The notes: generated from the letters alone by a model not told the origin. A DNA stretch of 64,000 nt from Bryum argenteum (GCA_037043015.1 CM073322.1:4723601-4787600); one strand, 5' to 3'. Shown: positions 48,240 to 60,324, numbered from the stretch's first letter. Numbers and translations are program-made.

Positions 48240-48934
48240 CTCTAATATTTATGCTTGGCTCATTTTCATATTTTTTTATACACACTTATTTGTGTATGCA
48301 TAGATGTATTATTTAGAATGGGGGGGAGTAGGGGTCCAATGCCACATGATGGGTGGTTTCTTAGGTTCGAATCCTAAGGTTGGAAAATTATCACACATTC
48401 AAGGCTTTCATGAGATGCCTTCTACTGCCGATGCCAATTGGAGGGCAGCTCTGGCCGGCCCATCTGCTGCCGATGCCTACCGGCTGCCGATGGGGCAGCT
48501 CTGGCCGGCCCAGCTGCTGCCGATGCCTACCGGCTGCCGGTGGGAAGCCCTGGCCGGGAGCTTCCGGCTCTCCGTAGGGGAGTGTGTGGCTGGAGGCCGG
48601 GCCTCCTCTGACATCCCCCCCCCCCCCAATCTCTGATGCCTCCAGTGCCTCCGGGCAGATGCTCCGAAATCGGTGGCAGCTTCGCGAGCTAGGGGCAGCT
48701 CTCCCCACCCTCTTCCCAATTCTCCCAAAAATCCTCATTTTCTCAACGGTGGCATTTCTCGGGATTTGACCCGATGTGTTTGATCTTTTTTGCGTTGAGT
48801 ATATATCCAAGTTACCTCGACGTTCACCGTTTCGGATTTTGAAAATTGTGTAATTCACTATGAGAAAATACACCCCAAAGGCATTAAGGTACCATTTTTT
48901 CCTCATTTGTGGAGAACAAGGGTGTCAATTAAGG
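48240..48934. other. 3' non-coding part of the piggyBac element
   Basis: It contains a perfect tRNA-type B box, GGTTCGAATCC, at about 48364-48374, inside a five-base-pair stem, but no matching A box, so I do not call a tRNA or SINE. A tandem CTGCCGATGCC/GGCAGCTCTGGCCGGCCCA repeat occurs at 48424-48545. A ten-C run lies at about 48616-48628. The last 240 bp are the subterminal region shared with 23006-23580. Confidence 0.6.
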
Positions 48935-48939
48935 GTTAA

Positions 48940-49301
48940 CCCTTAAAAGCCCATGGGGTCTGAAATGGGCAGCTCAAAATTGAATCACAGCATCTTTTGG
49001 ACTTGGGCATCATTAATAGTGCACTTTTTGAACTTGGGCATCATAAGTGAACCAATCAATGATGAGCTTGCAACCTCCTACTAGGTTATGTACAACCCCA
49101 ACTTACCTACCACAATCCTTTCAAACTGCAAAATCACTCATACAAATTTTGATTTAAACTATAAAATTTCACTTTTTGAATACATCACAAAAAGGTGACG
49201 AGTTTGACATCAGAATATAAGTGAAAAGTTCATTACAGTGAGAGCTAGAGAGCAGATTCTGTTGGAAAAGAGCCCCTCGGGCTCTCTTGGGCGTTTAAGG
49301 G
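48940..49301. mobile_element. TTAA-flanked MITE, family E copy 1 (362 bp)
   Basis: It starts CCCTTAAAAGCCCATGGGG at the TTAA shared with the piggyBac element and ends GGGCGTTTAAGGG before TTAA 49302-49305. The second copy, 320 bp downstream, is nearly the same length and about 85-90% alike by eye. Confidence 0.85.
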
Positions 49302-49305
49302 TTAA

Positions 49306-49616
49306 AGATGAGGAGGGAGATTTTTGGTTCAGTGTAAAGTACCCCACGAGCTTTTCTCGGGGACAGGAGAGGGGTAAAAAGCCTTATTATTATCAATTTA
49401 TTGATTCAAAATGCCATGGAGTATGCTTCCATGGTATTTTGGGGCCTCAGGTCTCATTTTATAATCGAAAATGATAAGTATTGCCTTTGGAGTCCACATC
49501 GAAAATTTCAGGAATACAGCAGCAAAAGTCCCATTGGCCGAAAACAGCTCGCCTGGGTGAAATACGATCGTCCAAGATTTTCCAAAATAGGAAAATAAAG
49601 CCACAAACCTTAACCC
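49306..49616. other. Spacer between the two family E MITEs
   Basis: About 310 bp with no gene or repeat recognised; it ends in TTAACCCTTAA, a doubled target (49610-49620). Confidence 0.5.
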
Positions 49617-49620
49617 TTAA

Positions 49621-49981
49621 CCCTTAAACGCCCGTGGGGTCCAATACGGGCAGCCCAGAATTGGATCACAGCATCTTTTGGACTTGGGCATCATGAATAG
49701 TGCACTTTTTGAACAAGGGCATCATGAATGGACCAATCAATGATGAGCTTGCAACCTCCTACAAGGTTTTGTGCAATCCCAACCTACCTACCACAATCCT
49801 TTCAAAGCACAAATCACTCATACAAATTGCGATTTGAATTGTAGGATTTCACTTTGTAGATGCATCACACAAAGGTGACCAGAATGATATAAAAAAATAA
49901 GTGAAAATTTGAGAATCAAAAGAGCTACAGACAAGATTTTGTTGGAAAACAGCCCGAGGGGCTGACAGGCGCCTTTAAGGG
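49621..49981. mobile_element. TTAA-flanked MITE, family E copy 2 (361 bp)
   Basis: TTAA lies at 49617-49620 and 49982-49985. The ends are CCCTTAAACGCCCGTGGGG and, in reverse complement, CCCTTAAAGGCGCC. It is in the same orientation as copy 1, with the shared blocks AATCACAGCATCTTTTGGAC and ACCAATCAATGATGAGC. Confidence 0.87.
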
Positions 49982-49985
49982 TTAA

Positions 49986-50348
49986 ACCTGGAACGTAGCC
50001 TCTTTTAGAGAGCTCGGAGAATTAATAATAGCCTTGGCCTTCTAGGTCAACTACACAAGAGGTACATGAAACTTTAGGTTTTTGATATTCTTATTGTGAA
50101 TGTTTAATGAAATCCATTTTCCATGCACTTACAACTCCGATTTCAAATATTCATAACAGAATCCAAAAGAGTTTGAAATTGATGAATTCAAATAATTGGT
50201 CCAATCTTCCACCTACTTTGTCCATAAACACATATTACTCACACTTGTGACTTTATTAAACAATATTAAAAATTTCATCATTGTTGAGCATGTAACAATA
50301 GTGAATCTGCTTTGCATGTACGGCAAGAGAGCAAGAGGAATAACATTC
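49986..50348. other. Gene-free spacer
   Basis: AT-rich DNA with nothing recognised. Confidence 0.5.
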
Positions 50349-50351
50349 TAA

Positions 50352-50748
50352 GAGCATGACCAGCCCTCTATGGCAGGCCGGCCCGCAAGGCCGTCCCAAA
50401 ATGTGAAAGGCGCCGCTTGTCTGGGGTTACAAAGCCCAGCCCAACACGGAGGGCAGGGCCCGCTCACGAATCACCCACTAATCACACCACCTCACATTCC
50501 GCTTTTCATAGCTTTCTTTAGAAATCATTTCTTGTCAATGAAATTTCTGCCACGTGGCTCTCACTCATTAGTTAAAGGGGACACTAAAACTTGAGTGAAG
50601 GCACGGGATAACTTGGAGTTTTGGTGGGCTAGAATTTAGGGTACTGCAACCCTCTTGACTAGGTTACCGGGTTAGTGTGTGGGTTGGGGCCCCTGGCACT
50701 TCATATCCGGCTTCATGCTCCGGCCTACAGTGCGGGCTGGTCATGCTC
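50352..50748. mobile_element. PIF/Harbinger-like MITE (397 bp) with perfect 15-bp ends
   Basis: TAA lies on both sides (50349-50351 and 50749-50751). The terminal repeat GAGCATGACCAGCCC is perfect at both ends. Three-base TWA duplication and GAGCAT-type ends fit PIF/Harbinger. There is no transposase in the body. Confidence 0.82.
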
Positions 50749-50869
50749 TAAGCAAGGGGAGTGAGCTGGTAGCTCGCCTGGTGAACAAGTAGCACGCGAT
50801 TGGGCGGGTGTGAAAGTGAAGGTTCTTTACAATTTGGGTGCTCAACCTACAAATATGAAAAGAGGCCAA

Positions 50870-51637
50870 CAAAGGACCCATTTACGGCTTGTACTTCAAT
50901 TAGGTGCCACAAAGACATTGGCAAAGACTCAAAGTAGCTAACTTGTACATGTACATGTCTACCAAATCTTAAATTCAAATTCCTCACTATTTGTGACATC
51001 ATAATGTTCAAAGTTGAAAAACGAACTTTTTGTAAAAACAACAAAGTAATGTTTTGAGAGCCTCAAAACCATTTTTGAAGGAAATTTGACGTGAGGCTCT
51101 TCAAATTCTTGTTCCTAGGTGAGTAAGGAATATCTCTATGCAATTTTTACCCTCATAGGACCTATAAAACTTGAAGAAATGCTTGATCATTCACATGGGG
51201 TATGTTGAAATTCAGATACAAAGGCCTATTTTCATCAATGAAAAAGGCATGTAAAAAATTGTTGGATTGAAAATCCAAGCAATTAGATCATGCCTTACTA
51301 CCTTTTCTACATGTTTAAAAAACAAAAACTCAAAGTAGTGAAATGTCAATTTTTGGTGAATTTTTTAAGTTTTTGTGTTTTCATCGATTTGGGCAGGTTT
51401 TGAGAATGAATGATTGAGCATATACCGTTGTTTGGGCAATTCTTGGCAATTTTCAAATTATGTTTTAAAATTTTGAGTGGTAATATGAAGAATTTTGATG
51501 CATGAAATGACTCTCTGGAAAGGTGTGGAAAAACTCCACAACCTGCAAGAGGTTTCAACTTCATGCGATCTAAAATAGTATATTAGAGGCTAGCCAAGTC
51601 AAATCGATCGGATTCGGGCTTCACTCACTTTGAGGGG
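50870..51637. repeat. Family B MITE, left end missing
   Basis: It matches the family B element at 37470-38571 over the motif TTTGTGACATCATAATGTTC, TACAAAGG, TTTGGGCAGGTTTTGAGAAT and the right end TGAGGGG followed by TTAA (51638-51641). No CCC-type left end precedes it. Confidence 0.6.
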
Positions 51638-51641
51638 TTAA

Positions 51642-53017
51642 AATTCCAAAGAGAGGCCCTCATGGTAAAATGGGAGCCTAGACCCCATTTTCACACCAAA
51701 AAAGAAAAAGAATTCAAAAAATTGCTTCGGGGGGACAAAAATGAAAAAACAAGGAAATGGAATGTGGCCCCACCCTCCTTGAGAACCAGGATTGAATGTC
51801 GTGAGCGGCTGCCAGCAAATACTACATCCTTTACTGTTTTTTGTCTTTTATGTTTTCAGTCTGTCCGCCCTGCTCCACTTCCGGGTTGTGTTTTTCAATA
51901 CTCTCCAAGCAACTCCATAATGGCTAGAACTGGAACCATCACTGAATCGTCTTCATGGTCGGGGAATGAGAGATGAATGAAGGCTTGATGAGTTTGAAGT
52001 GGTTAGAAGGGAGAGATGCTTGCGAGTTTGTCAACACTTCGGAGAGAAATGTTACCGCATCATCCAATTAAGAAGTGACCCAGGAAGCAGCCTCTATGCA
52101 AGTTTAGCACGGGGTACAATGCAGTCCTCCCGGAGCCTGCAACATATTTGGGTTCGGCCCGAAGTTGCCCCTCTAAAGCCCGATCGAGAGGGTGAAAAAA
52201 CAAGAAACGAGAGGACTTGCTCGTAGCTTCTTGATTAAGTGTCAGGCTGACAACTCGAAGTAGGTGGAGAGCACGCTTACGCACGCTTACGCATGCATCA
52301 AGTAATGCTCAGTTCCATGCTCGGTACCATCCACATTCAACTACCAAGGTCGTACCAACGCTACGTTGGTCACCTCAGTTGGCTTTTGCTTGAAAGTAGC
52401 ATGACTCCTGGACTGTTCTCCTTTCGAGAGACGTAGTTTTCCAGAAATGGAGTCATGTCCATACATTCCTTTCTCTTGGACTTCGTGGTCACCAACTGCT
52501 CACTGAGTAAAGTCCCTTTTCGGGCAGTATTGCCCATTGAGAAGCAAAGCTTATAACAATTAAACTCACTCTGAGTGACAGGACGAGTGCATGCATGGCT
52601 ATCAACGGATTCTATCGGGATTGTTACATGCATTTGCATGTAAGCTAGCCTTGCAACAACGCTCGATTAATGTTGGACCTTAGTGTCCATCATCGACTGG
52701 AAGCTGAACTCCAGGTTCGATTTCAGCTACTGTAGCAGCAGCAACAGCTACCTAGCTAGCTAGCCAGCGTGTGCAATCAAGTTCAGCAAATGAGCAGCCT
52801 TACTTACGATCTTACTGTACATATATTCGATACGTGTTACGTGTCTTTGGCAAATTGGTGGTACCAACCAGCCAGTCCATTGGATTGCGAGAGCGTGATT
52901 GTGCTAAAAGGTCGGGGAAACACGGGCTTGGGTGAGGTTTGCTCACCAGCAAAAAGCATTCAGGGGAGACTTGTGCAGGTGCGTTGCATGTGTTAACAAT
53001 TCAGAACAGGGATGTCA
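51642..53017. other. Intergenic DNA left of the two-gene element
   Basis: Small frames lack motifs. Minor patterns are a doubled CGCTTACGCA near 52275-52295 and a CTAGCTAGCTAG run near 52753. No gene is called. Confidence 0.5.
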
Positions 53018-53400
53018 CAGCGTCCGGACGTCCGGACGTCCGGCAGGGGTCCGGGGACCGTCCGTGACTTAGAAAATCTGGTCGTTTTACCAAGGGTAAA
53101 TGACCTACGGGGTGCGTTCATTGGTCGAACCACCCCGTCGACCGGTCCCCGACCTCTCCGTCTACCCGACCGGCCGGTCGGTGGCGAAGGCGACCGGCCG
53201 TCGGCCACGGCGAGCGGCCGCCGTCGGCCGGGGTGACCGACGCTTTGGTCTGCCGCCGTCGGCTCAAGCGACCGCCGTCGGCCGGGCGGCCGGCCGTCGG
53301 CCGGCGACCGGCCGTCTGCTTGTGCGACCGGCCGTCGGCCTCGGCGACCGGCCGTCGGCCACTGCGACCGGCCCTCGCATCCTGCGTCCGCCAACGGCCA
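53018..53400. repeat. Left CpG-dense array of GCGACCGGCCGTCGGCC units
   Basis: It opens with three GTCCGGAC palindromes and continues as 15-21-bp units with the core GACCGGCCGTCGGCC, at least eight copies. The GC content is extreme against about 40% around it. The words are near-palindromic (CCGGCCGG). It lies just upstream of a TATA box. Confidence 0.85.
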
Positions 53401-53477
53401 GATGGCCCTTTTGAGCATCCAACGGTTTAGGAGCATTTCAACTTCAAATTGCAACGGTCATATTCGGAGTTGGATGG

Positions 53478-53485
53478 TATATAAG
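53478..53485 (+). promoter_or_regulatory. TATA box of the DUF659 transposase
   Basis: TATATAAG lies between the GC array and the transposase, about 200 bases before the first plausible ATG (53686). This is a normal promoter layout and supports transcription from inside the left array. Confidence 0.6.
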
Positions 53486-53685
53486 AGAAGACACATTGAG
53501 TCTCATTTCACTTCCGAATTTTGAACACTTTCCAAGAGCTATGAGCCACATAATTCATTTTATGTGTACATTGCTTGGTAGGTATTGAGTTCGGAAGTGA
53601 GGATTTCCGTAAGGAACTCTTGCCAATTTTTTCCCCGTCACGGTCCCACCATTATTTAAGAATTTGAGGCGTCCTATTTATCAAA

Positions 53686-56585
53686 ATGGGCCCTGCTCCA
53701 CATGAGCCTTGGTTTAGAGACATCGAGAAGGAAGGCAAAGCGTCTAGGTCCTTCCTACAGTCTTTCACTATGTCGTGTAATTGTTTCAAGAAGAAGAGTC
53801 GAATTTGAGTCATTATGGGTGCGAGAAGATTCCTGGACATAGGGATTCGAGTTCTGCCCTTTGCCCAAAGCTGCCTAGGGAAATTAGGCAATTATTTTTA
53901 AGATGTGGTGGGGAGTTCCCTCCATATAACGGAGAATTGGAACTATTTCTCGGTGAATGTTCTCTCACTCCATCCACGGACGTTCAAGGTGCTTCAAAAC
54001 ATGACATTCCTGAAACCCCTAGGAGTGACTCTTGTGTAGGGTCCTCGCTAGGCACCCCCATGAATTCAACAAATCTTTTGGTAGGGTCAACCTCTGCTTC
54101 TTCCATGCATATGAGGGGAATAAGGGATACTCGCCCGATGTTTGGATCTATGAAGCAAACGAAGCAATCTTCAATTGAAGCTACTTTTGCAGAAGCGGAT
54201 AGGCGGGAGTTGGATAAACTCTGGGCGAAATTTTTTTACGAAGCAAATATACCATTCTCAGTAGCCCGCAATGATGCGTTCAAAGCTGCCGTGATGAAGA
54301 CTGTGGGATTTCGAAAATCCTATGCTCCACCATCCTACCATGACATTCGGAGAAGGTTGTTAGGAGAAGTAAAGACGGAGTTACAAAAGAAACTAGATAG
54401 TAGACTCTCTGAGAGCCTTCGGAAGTTTGGAGGAACTTTGACTATGGATGGATGGTCATCTGTGACTAGTCGCCCTTTGGTGAATGTGATGCTCGTGACT
54501 CAAGCCGGAGAGCTTTTTCTTGGTCTTTGTCGATACTGCGGCCAAAAAAAAAAATGTGTACATGTCAACTCTCATGTTGAAGTACATAGAAGAAGTTGGA
54601 CCAGAGAACATTGTTCAAGTATGCACGAGATAATGCTTCATGTGCTCAATGCCTCAAGAATAGTCCTTGAGAAATATCCGCACATTTTCATGCAAGGGTG
54701 TGCGACACATGCAATGGACTTGTTGTTGGAGGATTGGGGAAAGGCTGGATGGATGGCGAATACTTTGGTCATGGCGAAGAAAATGGTCAAGTTTATCAAG
54801 AGGCGACAAATGCCCCTAGTCAGTTTAAAAAACACGAGGCGAAATTCACCTCACGATGCCCGGAAAAACAAGATTTGCTAGTCAATTCATAATGATAGAT
54901 CGCTTGTTGGAGGTCAAGGAATCATTGGAGCAAGTTGTTGTCGACCCTATGTTCACAAACCTATGCCTCGAAGAAGACGGTATCTGCTAGAGATAAGCTT
55001 ATATTCTCACGTAAGGTCAAGAAGGTGGTGTTGAGCGATGAGTTTTGGAAGTAATGCAAAAGACTACGGGATATGGTTGCCCCCGTGGTGTACGCTCCGA
55101 GAGAATTCGACGGCAAGGCTCCTAGTACGGGCAAGGCATGGCATATTATGCGTGATCTTGAGAGACATGTCCATACTTTGCACGCACCGCCCATCTCATT
55201 GGAACCACTTGAGGTGGCCACCGCAAAAGAGAAGTTTTACCATCGGAACGGCTCATGACAACGGATTTACATGGCGCGGCTGCACTTTTAAATCCTTATT
55301 TACTACACGACCAAGAGTTAGGCGACGATCCCGATCTTACAATCGCTTGCAAGCGTGTTTTACAAAAATTATGTCCCGCGGAGGATTACGCAGACGTGGT
55401 GAGTGAATTTCTTGCGTTTGAGTAAGGGGTCCACCATTCCATGACATGTTGGAGCCTAATACTCAAAAACTAGCTCCACATGCATGGTGGGAGTTTGAAG
55501 GTGCTTGTGCTAAGCTCCTCTCTCCAATTGCAAAGCGAATACTAGCACAGACCGTGTCCTCGTCGACTACTGAACGCAATCGAGTAGCTACTCTTATGTT
55601 CACGACAAGAAACGGAATCGGTTACTACCGGGCAGAGCTGATGACTTGGTCTACATATATTCCAACTCGAAATTGCTCGCGAATGATAAGTTGAGTGATG
55701 ATGGGCGGTGGTATAGAGAGAACTTGGATTTAGAGGAAGACCAAGTACATGAGAATGATGAGGAAGCTGTCGAGGACGAATCAGAGTCTGATGACAATGA
55801 TGTTTTTGAATTTGGCGATGAAGATGATGATATGACTTTCTTCCCCGCTTCAAATGATGAAGATGCTCCAAATGTTCATGATGGTAATGGTGATTTTATC
55901 GCTCATGGTCTTTCAGCGGATGATCTAGATGATGAGCAGCCGTTAGCCCGGTTAATGACACAAGGCGGCATGGACAAATCAAATAACGTCCTACATGTTA
56001 TCGCTACTGGTTTACGGTTGGAAAAGGAGGCGATAGATGCGAAGACCATCTGCGTGCAACACAATCAAGGGCACTATGAGCTCTGATCCGGTCGCGGAGA
56101 ATATTGCATCCGGTAGTAAGGATCAAGTATCTGATCAATGTGCTACTCCCCGCGCTTTATTTCAACCCTCTACTACAAGGGTTACGACAACCTTGGAGAA
56201 ATCGTCTAAGGGTTTAGTATCCCTTTCAAGAGCCAAATATGGGAGCATCTCTAGTGACTCTGATGTACCGTTGGGCAGGTATTTAAAGAATGCCAATGTT
56301 CTTCGTACTGCCACGGGGTTACAGCACATGCTTGGCACTTCCAAGTCGCATAAACGGAAATCTGCAATAGTTCCAATTGTTCCGCCTAAAAAACGAAGAT
56401 CCCCGTTAATCTCCCCGAATTTGATACTTGGCATAAGTATGGGAATATACAATGTCCGGAGAATAAACCCAAGATCAAAGAGGAGGTTCCAAGCGATTAT
56501 GAATATGATCCTACGGGATCCAAAGTGGAGTGAAGTGAAGGGAGATAGCGATTATGAGCAATCCTCTGTCCCGATGAGTAGTTGA
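53686..56585 (+). pseudogene. hAT transposase with BED finger and DUF659, several frame breaks
   Basis: The likely start is MGPAPHEPWFRDIEKEGK at 53686. A BED-like zinc finger follows in two frames (CNCFKKK, then SNLSHYGCEKIPGHR and CPKLPREI). The DUF659 core is in the 53781-54881 frame: FYEANIPFSVARNDAFKAA, SYAPPSYHDIRRRLLGEV, GGTLTMDGWSSVTSRPL and VNVMLVTQAGELFLG. QGCATHAMDLLLEDWGKAGW follows after a frame slip at an A run near 54543-54554. Later pieces include RLLEVKESLEQVVVDPMF, the hAT dimerisation end (WWEFEGACAKLL), an acidic tract (DEDDDMTFF) and a basic tail (PPKKRRSP). I count at least five breaks, so it is decayed. The family is common in plants; DUF659 is its catalytic N-terminal part. 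Confidence 0.82.
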
Positions 56586-56916
56586 ATTTGGCATCTTTAT
56601 GTAGTATAGGTTCATAGGACTTATACTTATTATAGAAATTGTAGTTATAGTTTCTTTGTAGTACTTTATTGTTATACTCCAAATGCATTTGGAGATTCTA
56701 TTGTCTACATGACTGCATTTAATGTTTTGAAAAATATTACATATATTTTTACATACTTGTCGTACGATAGTCTTCACTCTCAATTGTCTCAAGCATACAA
56801 AAGAAATGCACATTAAATCAAAAAAGATTGTAACCCTTTACTTCAAAAATAAGGCCCCATGGATCAATGGTGGCATTTGCATCATTTTTAAAACAACAAC
56901 CATACAATCTAAAAAA

Positions 56917-56918
<2 letters not shown>

Positions 56919-56975
<57 letters not shown>
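56919..56975. repeat. AT dinucleotide microsatellite between the convergent genes
   Basis: An uninterrupted AT run of about 57 bases, at the point where the two convergent genes of the element end. Confidence 0.95.
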
Positions 56976-56979
<4 letters not shown>

Positions 56980-57156
56980 TATAGTTATATACGTGGAACT
57001 TAAGGTCCAACATCCGTTCTAACTTCAAACTGAAGATCCATCCGATTGGCCAATCTGAGCTACACTGCGAGTACGCGGTCTTTGACTTGGACGGGCAATT
57101 CGACCGCCCTCTTCATACTCTCGATCCACCGCTGCGATTTCGCCTCTCATACCTGC

Positions 57157-60100
57157 CTACCAACTATCCTCCCCATCGTCGCCCGATTGCCTCTTCCGCT
57201 TTTTGCTTGGATCCACTTGTTTGTTACGTAAGATTTCCATGGCCTTCTCGATCTTTGCAATGACATCCTGTACAACACCTTCAAACTCATCCAATAATAG
57301 AAGTTGTGTGTCTTTTGGGTTTAAAAGACATTCTCTCCAAAATGTAATGGCGTCATCGATACGCGTATCAAACTTCTTCACCGCATCCCAATAAGAGACC
57401 CCCACATCTTCAAAAGAATTTTCCGGTATCGAAATCCGGTATATTGCGGCCTCCTCCAATTTCGCGAGTACCTGAGCTCTTCCAATTGGAGTATGATCGT
57501 ACTTATTGTACTCCTCACCAAAGCCTGTTGAATCGGTTATTTCGTGCCACGAACCATCTTCTCCCTTTTCCACTTTCTTTGGAGGAAATCGAAAGAAACG
57601 GTTGTGTTCGACGCTCCAATGCCCTCCGAAATTACGACAAAACAACTCTCGTTGCTCATCACCTTCAATATTCCTCGCCCTGATCTCTATTTCGTAATCT
57701 CGTGTCATCCAAAATAACTGATCATGATCCCCACCAAATTGAATGGCTAGTTGGTGTTTTGATTCGGATGTACTCCAGGTAAGAGCATTTCCCAATCAGA
57801 GTAGTTTAGAAATTTCTTCGGGTATTGATCCAATGGAAGATTCCATCGGTTGAACTCGTGCCCTGGTGGCATAAGATCTCGAATGCCCATCATCTCGTAG
57901 AATCTCGTGCTAAATGGAGAGCGACATACTGGACATACCGATTTTGTCATCGCATATCGGCATATGCAAGTAACATGAAAGTTATGGCCACATTGGCCTA
58001 ACGTGTATGCGCCCTCCGGACCAAAATTATGTAGGCACACCGCACATTTGTCTTTAAATATTGCGGGAGGAGGGTCGCATGTGTTGATTACTATGCGAGC
58101 TGACTCTTGGAGGTGCGATGAGAATCTACTATACGGCGCCCATCCTTCCTCTATCTCCATAGTCCAATCAACATCATTGTTTCGTCCCATCTTAGAGTAG
58201 TTTGTACGCTCCATCATCTCTTCAATATCCCCCCAAAAAGTGACCTCTATGGGGTCATATCGTTTTTTCCGATCCGTTCTTAACGAACTTCTCCAATGAA
58301 GCATCTACAACTTCACGTGATTCCTTTGATGTAGATGCAATCGATTTCAGATCTTCTTTTGCTCTCGAAACCAAGCTCCTCTTATCTTGAAGTCGATGAA
58401 CCCATCCCAACCATGGTAGTATGCGTAGGTGAAGGTGGATTGCTGCCTCTGTAGAATCTACCGTTTTGAAGGTTTTCCGTAATGCCTCCAATTCAAATGA
58501 CGCCTCATCTCTCTCTTTACTTGTAGCCTCCAACTTCATTGAGCATGCTTTTGCTTCCTCCTCCAATTTCGCAAATCGTAACATCTCTCTCCTTCTTGAT
58601 CTCTGCGAACTCCATCGCCCATGCTCGTTGTCGCTCAATCATGCATCATCTATCTCCTTTTGTGATATTAACTTCAATTCCCCGAATTTCATCAACGTCA
58701 TCATCGTCTATTTCGATAATGGTTTTCCCTTATCTTCTTTACCATCCTCTTCACTAACCTCTTTGAGAGGAGATAAATCCACGATATACGTCTTTCTCTT
58801 CTCTTCTTCACCATCCTCTTTACCACCCCCATCAATTTGTGAAAGAAAAAGACTATCAGAAGTCCCGATAATGGTCTTCCCCTTATCTTTATTACCATCC
58901 TTTTCACCATCCTCTTTACCATCGTCTTTACCACCCGCATCACATTCTGGAACAACATGACTACATGAAGCCCCCTGAGTGTCATTCTGTGATTGAACAT
59001 AGGCGAATCGGTCATCTTCTAAGTCTTCTACCGCATCCTTTTGGCGCATTGCTTCTTGGTACTTTGCCTCATACTTGCTAGCAGGACCTTGGCCAAACAA
59101 CCGCAATTTCCTGTAGAACTCGTCAAGGAGACGTTGCGTAATTTGTTGTTGTTTCTCCAGTTTCAAAATGAATTTCTCAGTCTTCACTCGGTCCTTTATT
59201 AGAGGATCAAACTTATCTACGAGTGCCTCAAAATTTATGGCAGCTCGTAGAACGTTGGGCGTGATACCTGCAAAAGTGTGAGCCATCTCCACAAAACGAG
59301 GAGCCATATCCGCAAGTATTTCTGACCCCATCTTCAAGTTGAACCCTAGACAAGTTACCATTTCAACCGAAGCATCTCCCCAATGATTCCCTGGCAAACC
59401 GGCCTCTTTATCTACCTCATTGCACCAATCTGCCAAACTTTTTGCTTTTTTCATCCACTCATCCAATGTGTTATCCGCTACTTGATAACGCATATACCTC
59501 TCGAACATTGGCGCCGCACCCCAATCGGGATCCATGTCATCCATGGGAGAAGTTGGTGCTCTGGTTTCCCGTGGTTCACTTGGCCCTGCCTCCTCTGATG
59601 TTGGTACCGGGGTTTCACGAGGTTCTTCAACTACGTTTGCACCTTCGAGCCTATCAGTTATAGTTGGTTCTACGATTGGTGCATCCGTAGCAACCATATT
59701 CCTTCCATCCTCCTGATGTGTCGTGGTTGTTGGAGGAGATTCCTTCTCCGCCGTCTCATGAGTTTTCCTCCTCAAGTACTGCAATAAGGCCTTTGTAGAG
59801 TTTGATTACGGATCAAACCTATCGGGGATATCCTTTTGATTTCTCCCGATTCGAAGAGGATATGCACTACTCGCCGTGAATGTGCTCCATTCACCTTGCG
59901 CTTCAATATGAGCTCAAGATACACCATGCTCAAGAGCGTATATGAAAAATAACCCTTGCTCTTGGGGACGAGTTCCAAACAATGCCACCCAAACTTCTTG
60001 TGACGATGAAGGAAGTGATCATCCTTGCATGTTTGAGGGTTGCAAGTAAAATTATTGGTATTAACTTTGTGACATTCTCGAGGCCAAAGTTTCCCAATGT

Positions 60101-60324
60101 GATACATCTTCACATATTTCTTGCACGTCGCCATTCTCCAAGTATTCCTCCGGTTCATTGGCCCAACCGCTCTCGGCTTTGATGGCCTCATTATCCAAGA
60201 TATCGTAGTGCAACTCATGTCTCGCTCCTTTTGGTTTCACTCTCTTTGACGGTGTCTCATGTAAAACCAACTCGGTCCCCACCAATCCTGCGTTTGTGGT
60301 TTTACGTCGCCGCAGTGACCTCAA
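57157..60324 (-). pseudogene. RING-H2/coiled-coil protein gene convergent with the hAT transposase, frame-broken
   Basis: Read on minus, consecutive long frames meet or overlap: 60324-60061, 60218-59772, 59784-58708, 58638-58255, 58304-57747 and 57795-57157. This suggests one protein of about 1000 residues with four or five frame slips. Visible parts: a basic N-terminal stretch (RSLRRRKTTNAG, KRVKPKG), a block with HKKFGWHCLELVPKSKG, and a Pro/Thr-rich then Glu-rich region. A coiled-coil-like segment (RFAKLEEEAKACSMKLEATS) follows, then a RING-H2 finger at 58046-57924 (CAVC, CGHNFHVTC, CPVC). The C-terminal domain has RFFRFPPKKVEKGEDGS and LLLLDEFEGVVQD, ending in a KKRKR nuclear signal. I do not recognise the whole family. 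No good ATG was found at the 5' end. A role beside the transposase is inferred from position only. Confidence 0.6.

Larger units (their letters stand above)
44733..48935 (+). mobile_element. piggyBac transposon flanked by TTAA (4.2 kb)
   Basis: TTAA lies at 44729-44732 and 48936-48939. The left end is CCCTTTATCGTCACC and the right end in reverse complement is CCCTTAATTGACACC (12 of 15 alike). The element contains a plus-strand transposase and an unassigned 5' frame. Its right TTAA is also the left TTAA of the next MITE. The nearly clean transposase and intact ends suggest it was active in the not very distant past. Subterminal DNA on the right (about 240 bp) is shared with the deletion derivative at 23006-23580. 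Confidence 0.88.

Noticed and set aside
48361-48376. Perfect B box GGTTCGAATCC in a short stem, like a tRNA T-arm
   Set aside because: No A box, acceptor stem or anticodon arm lies at the right distance; it sits in the 3' non-coding part of the piggyBac element.
53100-53454. Long open frames rich in Arg, Pro and Gly on both strands
   Set aside because: They arise from GC-rich tandem units without stop codons; the same holds for 60539-60896 and 62472-62854.
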